NCBI RefSeq assembly: GCF_029227915.1 | Contig: NC_079880.1 | Coordinates: 10,879,501 to 10,943,500 of the forward strand | Source: Hydractinia symbiolongicarpus | Taxonomy: Eukaryota > Cnidaria > Hydrozoa > Anthoathecata > Hydractiniidae | Length of the DNA stretch: 64,000 nt | Direction: 5' to 3' | In this document: positions 54,273 through 64,000 of the stretch, one piece after another | Layout of the letters: every line of letters begins with the position of its first letter | How positions within the stretch are numbered: the first letter of the stretch is position 1 | Program-made: the position numbers and the translations under genes | Notes under the pieces: generated by a model | What the model was told of the DNA's origin: nothing | The model's database searches: none | Seen by the model: the letters and a program-made list of their open reading frames with translations, nothing else

Positions 54273-55918
54273 AATAGTTACATTGTAATAGCCAAAACAA
54301 GAGGTTACAATTATCACAAAGCTGGAAAAAAAATCCCTAAGTGAAATCTTAATTTATAGCTGGAACAGAAAAAGTAAACGTTTTTAATCGTTGTGGTATA
54401 GCACAAAAAAGAAGGAATTTGTAATAGCAATTTTCCATTTATTTGTTGTAACATACGTGATCCAAAACGTAATATCCTAAACCAGTAAGAGTTTTCACCA
54501 TAAACCAGTTGACAAAACATTCACGAAAAATATAGTACCTCTTTTTCATGGCGAATTTGCTTCTGTGTTTGTACTTTGAAATAACTAATGTAAAAGTATA
54601 ACACAACGTTGGTTGCATATATTTAAATACCGTCTTTTACGGAGACCTAAAAACCACTAGAAAATGCCGAATGAGAATGTAGGATTGAAGTCATCCACCG
54701 CATCCGCACTTCTGGTTTAATCTGTACCAAAGAAGAACAGTTTAAATACAAACAGCGGATTCAGATCAAACACAGTCTAAGAAATCTGTAGACAATACAC
54801 CTTTCCCGAGACTTATTCTTTCGATGTGCCGCAAGTTTTTCTGTTGAGTTTTATGAAAAATGGACAACAGATTTGAATTCCTTATCAAAAATGTCATAAA
54901 CAAAGAAAATTTCGAAACAATGCAGCAAGTAAACAACCTGCTATTCTAATTTAAAGATTTGTGGCATGTCCAACCTCTTTTTGAAAACGAGACGGGACAT
55001 GGTAACTTGAGCATTAAGAAGACTTTAACTGTGATATATATCTCCTCAAAATAGCACTTTCTGTTGGTGTATCAAGTTAAACTTTTAATTAAACAAACTA
55101 TGCTGAATTCAAATATGGTATTCATATTTTACGAGTTTAAAAAATGTATGACTCATGGTCTCGGGAAAGGTGTATTATATATATTACCGCAGGAATAAAT
55201 TTCTACGGGCGTCGCAAAAAATAAGAGAAGATTTTCAATCGTCACTAAACTTTGCGTATAAATGTGTGAAAACTTTATTTGTAAGGCTATACTGTGTGAA
55301 TTTTAGTCTTATATCTCACGCATAAACATATGTTATAAAAGATTATGATCCGAATATGTATGGAATCACTCTTTCAAGGTAAAAATGCTATTAATACGAA
55401 ACGAGGATTTTCGGTTAATTATGTTGCAGTATACGTTTTAGAATCATATAGTAAAACTTCAAAATTCTTAATCCTTCTAGAAATTGTTTTCACGTGTTTC
55501 ATGCAATTCTTTTCCGCTGTTTTGATTTTTTTTCCTACATACATTACAATGATCTACGATTCGAAAGGTGCTGAAGCATTGGGAATCTGGGCGTACTGAC
55601 GTCAGCAAAATTTATTACTTTTTAAAATGTTAGAAACAACCAAATAATCCGCTGTGAACATTTAAAAGTAAGTTCGGAGAGCATGATACTTGCATGTAAA
55701 CGGCTTTCTCGATTGTTTGTGGATACGAGCTTTTGAAATTCTGGCTTCCTTTGCAATAATTTATATCCGGGATTGATATTACTTTTGCGTTTCCAGATTT
55801 TTTAAATCTGTAAGATAAATGTTTAGACATTTAATTTTCACATTAAACACCCATATTCTGCTGTATAAAGTAAACCTTCAATACCTTTATAGAAGACAAA
55901 CTCGATGGACAATATTTA
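54273..55918. other. Non-coding stretch
   Basis: No supported gene. Frames of up to 84 codons are unremarkable. Confidence 0.4.
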
Positions 55919-56838
55919 ATGCAATGGCCCCTATGGTTCACGTTTCTTCCAATTTAAAAGCACTTCTCTTCTATGATCGAAACAGTTTTCTTCTGTGTTC
56001 TCACATTTCTCTTCTGAATTTTGACACTTTTCTTCTGCATTTAACACTTTACTGCATGTGGTCCCAAACTTTCTCTTCACAAGTAATTTTAAAAGTCTGG
56101 TCCGCAATTTTACACCCTTGGTCTGTATGATTTTTTTCACTTTTCGCAAGAAGTATGTTTGGCTAACACGTGCTAAATTTACGAATATAAATCTTATTAT
56201 TAAAATATTGTAGCAGGTCCCGAAGCATATCAATGAATAAAATAATATCACGAATCAATTCAGATCAGTAGCAAAGTAATCAATTTTATTTATCAAGAAA
56301 CAAAATAAATGGCAAAATAGATGGCTACCGAGAGTCCTCAAAATAATGGTGGTCTCGACCAAGCAAAGCACATTTTCTTCCAAAAATATTAGGCTAGGAT
56401 TTTAGATTGAAACAATACGTATTTTGTTTAGAATAATAAAGAAATAATAGCCAGCCCGGTTAAAATTTTTGTATTCTTATAAAAACGTGCGTATCAAAAA
56501 ATAAACAAATGCCTTAAACGGATACGTCATTTATTCACTCTCGCCTCCCTTATATATGAAAAACGCAAAAAAACTGGAGTTGACGGGTCCGTCATTTATT
56601 CAAAAAACGTGAGTTTGCGAAATCTAGCTCAATCTATATTCCGGACCGGAATTGGGTCTACGAATTTTTTGAATTCATGAAAGAGAAGTGTTTCTCACTT
56701 TGGAAGAAAAGTGTTTCTCACTTTAGAAGAGAAGTGTTTCGAACGGAAGAGAAGATTTTAGAGGAAAGAAGCGAAGTGTTTTGACTAAGAAAAGAAGTGT
56801 TATTATTAAGAAGAGAAGTGAGCCATAGGGGCCATCGT
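55919..56838. mobile_element. Foldback-type element with ~150-bp inverted, internally repetitive arms
   Basis: Left arm (about 55919-56075) starts CAATGGCCCCTATGGTTCAC. Right arm (about 56685-56838) ends GTGAGCCATAGGGGCCATCG, its complement with one change. Both arms then consist of degenerate CACTTCTCTTCT units (read outward to inward; AGAAGAGAAGTG on the other strand), about nine or ten per arm. The middle (~600 bp) has no recognised gene. The Glu/Cys/Asn-rich minus frame at 55931-56251 is a product of the arm repeats. Confidence 0.75.
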
Positions 56839-58710
56839 AATTTAAAGAAAAGATAATTTAACATAGATGTGGTTTTATCAAAGCTGTAATTGCATAAAAC
56901 AACAAGAAGAAAGTAAATATACATGTTTCAGAAACGATTGCGTCCTTTTACCTTATTTTGCCTATTTTGTAACTCAATATCTATAAAGCCATAACGCTAA
57001 TAAATAGGACACGAACAGCTATGAGCTCATCTTCTTTAAAATAATTTTTCAAGTAAGCGTAGCAGAGAAAAGAAAAGAACGAAGCAAAAGTTAAGAAATA
57101 AAACAAAAAAGAAAATTTTCAAATGAAAAAAAAAATAAATAAAAAAATAATCTTATGTAGTTTTTATTGAAAGAAAAAAGGTTTAAAAAATTTAAACTGA
57201 TGTGGTCATTTTCAATAATTAGTCGTTATTAGTCGGCAAACAGTGAATAAATTTGTAAATCTAGTCACCTTTTGCCGCTAAAAAAACAAGCTTTGTGGAC
57301 TCTGCTCTCTTTCTTAAGGTCACGTTAAAAAAATCTAAGCCACAATTATTTCTCTGACTAAACGCTATAAAAACTCTTTTTTTAAAAATGGCAACTTTTC
57401 TTCTGTTTAATGTTTAAGAGTTAAGTGAGAGCACCGTATGTTTCATAACTTATTTGTTGCCAAACAATGTTGTTCAGGATTGCTTCCTATATTGACCTTC
57501 ATTATATGTTACCTTTGATTCTTCATTCAATTCGATAAATCATTGGCAAACCCGGCAAGCTACTTTGGTTAACGAACACGTGTTATGACCATCCATTGCC
57601 ATGTAGCAAATCAATTGTACACAATTTGTATAGTAAAAATTTGCCCTTGTTTTTATGACAAGATTTAGTTTTCGTTTCCGATTTTTTTGGGTCATGAAAT
57701 ATTTAAAAATTTAACGGTTTGTCACTTGGTTTATCTCCTACCTTTTAGGCAACAGGAGATTCATTAGGTCACTTAACAAATCTATAACCTCTGTTAAAGT
57801 ATACCTTAAATGCTCGATTAACCACCCCGGTCGTTTATTCAAAATTTGGGCTTTCAGGAGGGGCGCTTATTTAATAAAGGCGACGCGAAATAGAGAGGAG
57901 CGTTTTTACAAAAAAATTCATTCTTGTGTGATGCAAAAGCTTTCTTTTCGGAAACCCTAATGATAGTAAAGTATAAAAACAGAGAGAATTTGTGTAAGTA
58001 ACAGGTTGAATAGAATGTCCCTTATCGTAATTATGTAGGTAAATTTTCTCTATGTCAATAAGATAATAACGAACTACTTAAAAAAAGAAATGTATCAACA
58101 TCTATTTTCAGTTAATTTAGCACTTTCTACTTTAGTCTGATAACGAAGATTTTATGGTTAGATTAAGGTTTGGCTGGACATTTTGCTTCATTCATTCCGA
58201 ACGTCAACACGTGAATCTTTAAGAGAAACTATTTAATTGTTATGTTACTATTTCGTCATAATAAAACTAGTTTATTAAACTGGTTGAATTCTTATTACGC
58301 ATTACGGATACTAAAGTTTTACTTCTTATTTTTAATTACTTTTTTTGTAATGTTATTATAATAATATATGACTTTTTTTGCAATGATAGAATGCCAGTGT
58401 TAGTAAATACACAACATGTAGTATCAGAAATATCCAACGTAATTGGATTTGTAATTTCTAAGCACTTTTTGTTACTGCTATTGGCAACATAGATAACATT
58501 TTTAAACAAACAGACGACGAAGTCGATGAGTAGGCTACAAAGTAATGAAAATGCATACAACAAGCTTTCTTATTTCAGCGAAATTGTAACTTTATAATCA
58601 CACACAGCTACAGAAACAAAATTTATACCAGATCACAAAAATAATTTTATTTTGTTATTACAAAACGTTAGATTACAATCTTTTTTAAAGATTATAGGGT
58701 TTCCACACTC
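56839..58710. other. Non-coding stretch
   Basis: No supported gene. GCGCTTATTTAATAAAGGCG-like words at about 57866 hint at a further small repeat, but no ends could be paired. Confidence 0.4.
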
Positions 58711-58812
58711 CTATCGAGAACACACACGTCGCACTTGCCATCAACATCTCCACCAAAAGCAACGTCTGTGACATATTTTTACATGTTTGTATCAACATCG
58801 TTTTGGTGCGCC
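58711..58812 (-). pseudogene. Decayed third copy of the Arg/Cys-rich peptide gene
   Basis: The 3' part of a peptide gene closely related to copy 1. AATATGTCACAGACGTTGCT is identical to copy 1 and the following bases differ only once until GGAGATGT. Compared with copy 1, a TGA stands after the first cysteine codon, and 12 bp (four codons between the fourth and fifth cysteines) are missing, which creates a second TGA. It ends at TAG 58711. No signal-peptide part was found upstream, so it is 5'-truncated as well. It lies 2.2 kb from copy 2, on the same strand. Confidence 0.75.
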
Positions 58813-61020
58813 ACCTACCTTTTTTGATATTGTTGGCATTCGCAATTGTACTCTATTTCTTGATAAATAAAAATCACATGATTGATATTTTTATGGACAA
58901 CGTTGCTACCTGTTACATTTGTTTTGTTTACCGTTTATTTTTTCCTGGCTAAGGAAGTGGCATTGTTGTTTTCGAAAATGATGCAACTTGATTGGTTAGA
59001 GTTAACGTCATAGCGGAAATTGTTTTTGATATTGTTCAAAACCATGGCCACTGCGGTCAGGGTTTCAATAACAAAAGTTTACAGTCGAAAAGAGGAATAA
59101 AACCGTAGCTACTGTACCCTTAACCAAATGTTTATCTGTAACCACAAGCGATAATCACTCAGGGGCGGATTTAGACTTCGGCCATTACGGCACTCGCCTA
59201 AGGAGAAATTTCGCCGATAAGAAAATCATGTGGATCTAAAATTAGTAATTTATTTAAAGCAACGCATGATTTTTATTATAAGCGCTTTATAAGATTCTTT
59301 TGCGCCCAGGATCCGAGGTAATATTTAAACTCCACTCAGAAAAGTTTGCCGCCGCTCGACTCTCCTTCGATGTGCTCTGTCGCGGTGATATGGTTTTCAC
59401 GGTAGTCAAACTACATTTTGCCGCATTTCGCTGATTTTGTTGCTTTCGATTCTTTTGTTGCTTTCGATTCTTTTGTTTTATGTCGTAAGAACAGTCGACT
59501 TCGGCGGCCACCTAAGTGTGAACTTTTGGACCCTCTCAAACAAAAGAAAAACTAAAGAAATTATGACGTTAAGAAGAGTCTCGCCAAGTGTAGACGTTTG
59601 GACTCTCCTAAAACAAAAGAATTTGTGACGTCAAGAAGAATCTCGCCGAAGTCGTCGAAATTTACGGCAAAAGAAAAATTTGATATTGGTGGATGGGTGC
59701 GTAGGATTAATTTACTCTTCCTATTGTTATTGCCTCCTGGTAGCCGGTCTGTTTGATAGGTTCGGTCAACTTCGGCGAGCTTTTCTTGACGTCACAAATA
59801 CTTTTGTTTTGTTTGTTTTTTCCGAATTTTGCTTCCAATACAACATGTCTACTGAAAATGTCTAAGGATTTGTTTTGTATTGATTTGCAGCAAGTAAATG
59901 AAAGTTTTGAATATATGATTGCAGAATGAAGTTGAGCAATGTTGTTAAAATAAAACATTACTGAAAAAATTTATTCTCTGTGTCGCCTGTGATTGCAAAA
60001 AAAGCTGCTTGGCTGAAAAGCAGGCTTTGATTTAACACAAATCATAGCTTTAACTCAATGACTACACTTTCAGGTACATCTGTTTACTTTTAATTCCATT
60101 AATCTTAGGGTAAGATACACAATTGCTTTCTATTGCTGTGCTAGTAAGTGTGAACATGAAACTGTTTATAGTTTCACTTTCAACAAATGTAACAAAGCTT
60201 TGTGTCATATTAAAAATTTCTTTTATTTAAGTAACAAGACATTTGATAAAAAAACACAATAAATCGAATAGCTAGCCAGCTGGTTACTTTTTGTAGTTGG
60301 TAAAGGTGTTATGTACAACAATTTGTTGACTTCATAATAACTTTGTATGTTTACTTTCGTAGATTCAAAGCTTCTAGCAATAGACACAGTAATCAGAGCT
60401 CTACCCTTATGTTATAACATGATATCATATAATATGATATGATATGCTATTATATGATGTAAAACATATTACCAGTTCAATCCATGCAAAGGACGACTAA
60501 AAACACTGCTTGGACGTCTTAAAAATTTGATATCTGATTCACTCTCACACTTGTTGAATTTCATTTAAAAGTCATCTCATGGACATCATCATCTGATGCG
60601 AGCTATTAAGATTGCAAAAATTCTGCTCGTGTTTGTTTTATCGAAACAGAATACCTTCTCTTTCACAATACCCGTGGCTTTTAATGCGGTATATAAAAGA
60701 CCGGCGAACCCCGTGGATTTATACTATTATTTCACTTCCTTGTTAAAAGACACTTACTCAGTATTACGACTCTTAAAAATAATTTATTCCAAAATAAGTA
60801 AATGTATGGAGATGCAAAGCCAGCATTAAAGCCCGTAGAGGCTTTTAGATAGCAAACCATTTAAACAATTTAAACATAGTTAATTAACCTCATGGAGAAA
60901 AAAACAGGAAAGTGTTGTTGTACCTAAGTATTTTTGCACGCTTACAGAAAATACATTTATATATATGTATAAAGAAAATTGCGTTATTAATACAAGATTT
61001 TAGGTTATAATCTTTTTCCA
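58813..61020. other. Mostly non-coding stretch with short duplications
   Basis: TGTTGCTTTCGATTCTTT is tandemly doubled at 59438-59473. A ~65-bp unit with GACGT(T/C)AAGAAGA(G/A)TCTCGCC occurs at about 59567 and 59628. AT-rich palindromic GATATCATAT/ATGATATGAT sequence lies at about 60410-60455. A repeat-like piece near 60685 resembles 20.3 kb. No supported gene. Confidence 0.45.
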
Positions 61021-61026
61021 TACAGT

Positions 61027-61275
61027 TTACCCAGAACACACATGTCGCACTTGCCATTTACAAATATAAAAACATCTAAACCGGAAGCAATGTCTTGCGC
61101 ATACCCTAAAACGTTTGTACTGGCATCGTTGCGAAAGTTGCGAAAATCGTCTTCTTCTTCCGAAGCTTCTGATGGTTCTGCTTCTTCTTCTTCGTCTCCC
61201 AGCCTCAGCATATTCAATTTGTAAAAGTGATAATAACAGCAACCCAAAACATGCGATGATAAGAACTTTCTTCAT
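61027..61275 (-). CDS. Secreted arginine-rich, six-cysteine peptide (copy 2)
   Basis: A single-exon frame of 82 codons from ATG 61275 (MKKVLIIACFG...). Residues 1-25 form a signal peptide ending YAEA. The mature chain of about 57 residues has 18 arginines and no acidic residue. It begins GRRRRRSR, contains a second GRRRR block, and has six cysteines with spacing C-x7-C-x3-C-x4-C-x3-C-x7-C, identical to copy 1, ending WQVRHVCSG. Copy 1 shares the MKK start, AEAGRRR cleavage context and WQVR-x-VCSG end but diverges in between, so the cysteine frame is what is conserved. It would be exported and cationic; its target is unknown. A perfect hairpin lies 119 bp upstream. Confidence 0.75.
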   Translation of the reverse strand: MKKVLIIACFGLLLLSLLQIEYAEAGRRRRRSRTIRSFGRRRRFSQLSQRCQYKRFRVCARHCFRFRCFYICKWQVRHVCSG

Positions 61276-61393
61276 TGTCCTTCAGTCAGTCTCGTTTTAA
61301 CAGTTTAGTGTCAGTGCTGAAGTTTCTGAGCTATGTGTTAACAGGATAGTTGCTTGTGCATTGAAGGAAGTAAATCGCATTTATCAAACTAAG

Positions 61394-61436
61394 ATATAAG
61401 ATACCGGTTTGCTTTCAGCAAACCGGTATCTTATAT
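61394..61436. repeat. Perfect hairpin, 19-bp arms, 5-nt loop, upstream of peptide copy 2
   Basis: ATATAAGATACCGGTTTGC (61394-61412), loop TTTCA, exact complement at 61418-61436. Arms this long are unusual by chance. It lies 119-161 bp before the ATG of the minus-strand peptide gene, so it may sit in its promoter or leader. Confidence 0.95.
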
Positions 61437-64000
61437 ACAAGCTGACAGCGCAACTTTCAGGATAAATGCTAGGTAGCTAATTGAAATACATCATTTTATA
61501 TTATATCCATAGAAACCAAGACAACTTTTAAATAGCATTGTTGACTTGAAACAGATAGTAATTAATTTGGCATCATATGACGCATACTTGCTTTATTGTT
61601 TATGCTTTTAGTGATGATAAAGGAACATTTGAACTTCCTACTTTTATTTTCCTCAGTATTATTCCTTATTTTAGTTGAATTGTTTTTGTCATTTCGTTGT
61701 TGATGTTAGTGGTGGATTTAGGGTATGTCAAGCTAACCGGGTAGATGTACTTAATTTTTCATCAAAAGCCTTGTTGCAATTTCAAAATTTCGCTTATACA
61801 CAAAGATCTTCCAGGGTGGCTTTCTCACAATGCGCCGTGTTGGATTTCTATAGAGTGTACACATATATTAAATAGTTGGGCGTATATTTCTTTATTATCC
61901 TGCGACGTTCATCGCATGTTGTTTGGTTAGAGGGCACAAAGTTTAGTTATTTTCTTTAATGCACCGTAAAAATAGTGGCATATTTCCCCTAATCTTAACG
62001 TACTTGGACGTACTTTTACTTTCTGTTGCAGGAGAAAGAAGTCACATGATTTTTTGTTATCAAAGGTTTACTCTCGGTTGGGTTGGATAAAGAAGTTGTT
62101 ATGCCTGGCACGGCGAATTTTTGAATTAGAAGCAGATGTGAAGTAGAAAAAGTTGCTCTTCTTTTATCAACGATTTTATCTTAAAGAATGGTTTACTTTA
62201 ATTAAAAGATCTCATAAATACTATTTTCTGGTGAACATTGTTTATCGATGGACGGTGTTATAGGTAGAAGCAGATTTTGTAATGTTTGTAATGTGATTTT
62301 AGCTAGTTAAATGTATACTATTTCTGAACTAGTAAAATACCAAATCACTAAGCTGTGAAATTTTTGTTAGTTATATAAGAACGGAAAAATGCCTTATTCA
62401 CATAAAAAATGTATAATTTATATTTTATAAAATATTAGGTTTTTTGTGTTGAGTTTCTATTATAGAGACCTGTCCTTGTTTTATTTTCCTTGTCTTGGTT
62501 TTAATGCCTTTTGAAAATGCGATTTTATGCGCTTAATAAAAAAACGCCTCTTACATCTTGCGTAATTTTAACGCCTATTTCTTAGCGACTTTGTAAAAAA
62601 ATGTACTAACTTGTTTTAATTCCTGTATCTGCCCTTGTTGTTTTACATATTAACAATTAGCGAGAGATGCATGTCTATTTTTTAACACTTAGCGGAGCAT
62701 GTTCACTTTGGGCTGGAGCGCCTTATTTTAGGCTCTTTAACACGTTTTCATTGTTTACACAATGTTCCTCTATGTAACCAAGTTCGCTGCAACAGACTAG
62801 CGGGCCACGAAGTAGGTCTCCTGAAAGTAAATTCTTCCTTATAGCTGCAAAATTTCATAGTTAATTTGAATAATTCCAAGCAATCTATCCGTTAGTAACT
62901 TTTAGGTTTCTCCAAATCAAAATCGCGAAATCAATTATTTAACAAAAAAATTAGTTTGCAAGTGCATGAACACATTGGAATTGTACTATGTGAATATATT
63001 AACCAGCAATTTTGTCGGTGAAAACTGATAAAATTTTAAGTAGCTGACAAATATTTTCCCCAAAAAAAATTTGACTCGACGAATTACTGATTTTAAACGA
63101 AAATATTAGTTATTTCGTTACTCATCTTAGAAAATTAGATTGATGTGATCATTGATGTCTCTCAAATAAAAGCTTCTTTCATTACGTCAGGGGTCTAAGA
63201 AGTCTCGCTTTCACTCAGAGTTAATCTTCAAGTGGGTTCTAGGCACCACAGAAGGGTTTGTTAACTCTATTTCCTCTAAATAGCTCATTGAAATTTTCCC
63301 CTACGGAATTTCTCCTTATAAGGTATCTTCAAAAATCCATGGGTCTTTCCTTAAAATACAATTGCTACGTTTGTAGGTAAAAAAACGGTTGAAATAGATC
63401 GTTTTACAAACGGATGAATGTTAAAGGTGTATCCATGGATATGTGAGGGTATATTCGGGAAGACTGGGATTCACATATATGTACTTCAAACTTTCTGCTT
63501 TCACTTGATAGCATTTTTAGTTGAATGTGAATAAGGATAAAAATTATTTTCATGTCGTGTACAAGGGGAGAGTATAGTGTCAGGGACCGGGGTAAAAATG
63601 CCCTTCCCGCGTAACTTACCCTATGTTCGGTTGATGCCCCAAGACCTGGTAGGAATAATATCTATGACATGATAGTTAAAAACGATACCTTGTATGTTGA
63701 TTGCATTAATAATGTTTGCTAAAATCAAAATTTTTCATAAAAGTTCATTTTTTTAAAGACCTATTGTTTGGTATAAAGTTTTGGCGGTATTTGCATAGAA
63801 CAAAAAATATTATGATAAAAAACCTTTCACCGACTAAAGCATTTACCATCGTTTAGTAATTTTATTTTTTTTTTTTGCAACTCCGCCTTCACAATCTGTC
63901 TATGTTATAATGGATTATTTGTCCTTTTTATAAATATTGTCATAGGAAAAAAATTGTTCAATTTGTTGCGCACAGCTTTGTTTCGAAATCCAAGCAAAAC
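61437..64000. other. Non-coding stretch to the right edge
   Basis: No supported gene or repeat was recognised. Confidence 0.4.

Noticed and set aside
55931-56251. Minus-strand frame with repeated Glu-Glu-Lys-Cys-like units, suggesting a repeat protein
   Set aside because: It is the translation of the repetitive left arm of the foldback element; the right arm gives the mirror product.

Overview
The window looks like AT-rich invertebrate nuclear DNA, most probably from a cnidarian and perhaps a hydrozoan. That placement is inference. It rests on the repertoire of mobile elements (a Polinton/Maverick, DIRS-type tyrosine-recombinase retroelements, an RLE-type retroelement, a TTAA-flanked MITE and a tRNA-derived SINE), a class C GPCR of invertebrate type, and many GCTAGC-rich spacers. 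No bacterial operon, rRNA gene or CRISPR array is present, and most of the 64 kb holds no recognisable gene.

Positions 1 to about 10,430 are most of a decaying Polinton/Maverick (adintovirus-like) element that enters from the left edge. On the minus strand at the edge lies the N-terminal side of the DNA polymerase B gene, preceded by SAP-like domains, in three broken pieces. A broken DD35E integrase follows on the plus strand. Then come lineage-specific accessory genes, several of them small membrane proteins. The structural block on the minus strand holds an A32-like packaging ATPase, a double-jelly-roll major capsid protein and a penton-like minor capsid protein, and all three are still open. 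A broken plus-strand accessory gene closes the element. The right flank carries short repeats that probably mark the terminal region. No maturation protease is visible.

From 10.4 to 34.7 kb the DNA is mostly non-coding. It holds an intact gene for a small secreted arginine- and cysteine-rich peptide (11.3 kb), a broken OTU/C76-like cysteine protease fragment behind a broken 2A-like motif (13.7-14.1 kb), a SINE-like inverted-repeat element (14.6 kb), a candidate signal-peptide exon (19.0 kb), a polypurine AGGCA tract (20.7 kb), a piggyBac-type MITE (24.3 kb), the intact 3' portion of a retrotransposon polyprotein (25.8-27.0 kb), and two adjacent large palindromes (30.9 kb).

From 34.8 to 42.4 kb there are two overlapping but separate DIRS-type remnants, both on the minus strand. 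The first is bordered by an array of 12 imperfect palindromes around CCTGAGCGTCAGG. The second abuts a pair of ~200-bp direct repeats.

From 48 to 64 kb there are candidate host exons (48.5-48.7 kb), a decayed fibrinogen-like fragment (49.9-50.1 kb), a broken class C GPCR with an internal duplication (51.4-53.9 kb) followed at once by SINE copies, a ~0.9-kb foldback element (55.9-56.8 kb), a decayed third copy of the Arg/Cys-rich peptide (58.7 kb), and a second intact peptide gene (61.0-61.3 kb) with a perfect 19-bp-arm hairpin upstream. The peptide family, with its mirror-symmetric cysteine spacing, is the best candidate for an undescribed host system. The Polinton's pattern of intact structural genes beside broken replication and integration genes is the best candidate on the mobile-element side.
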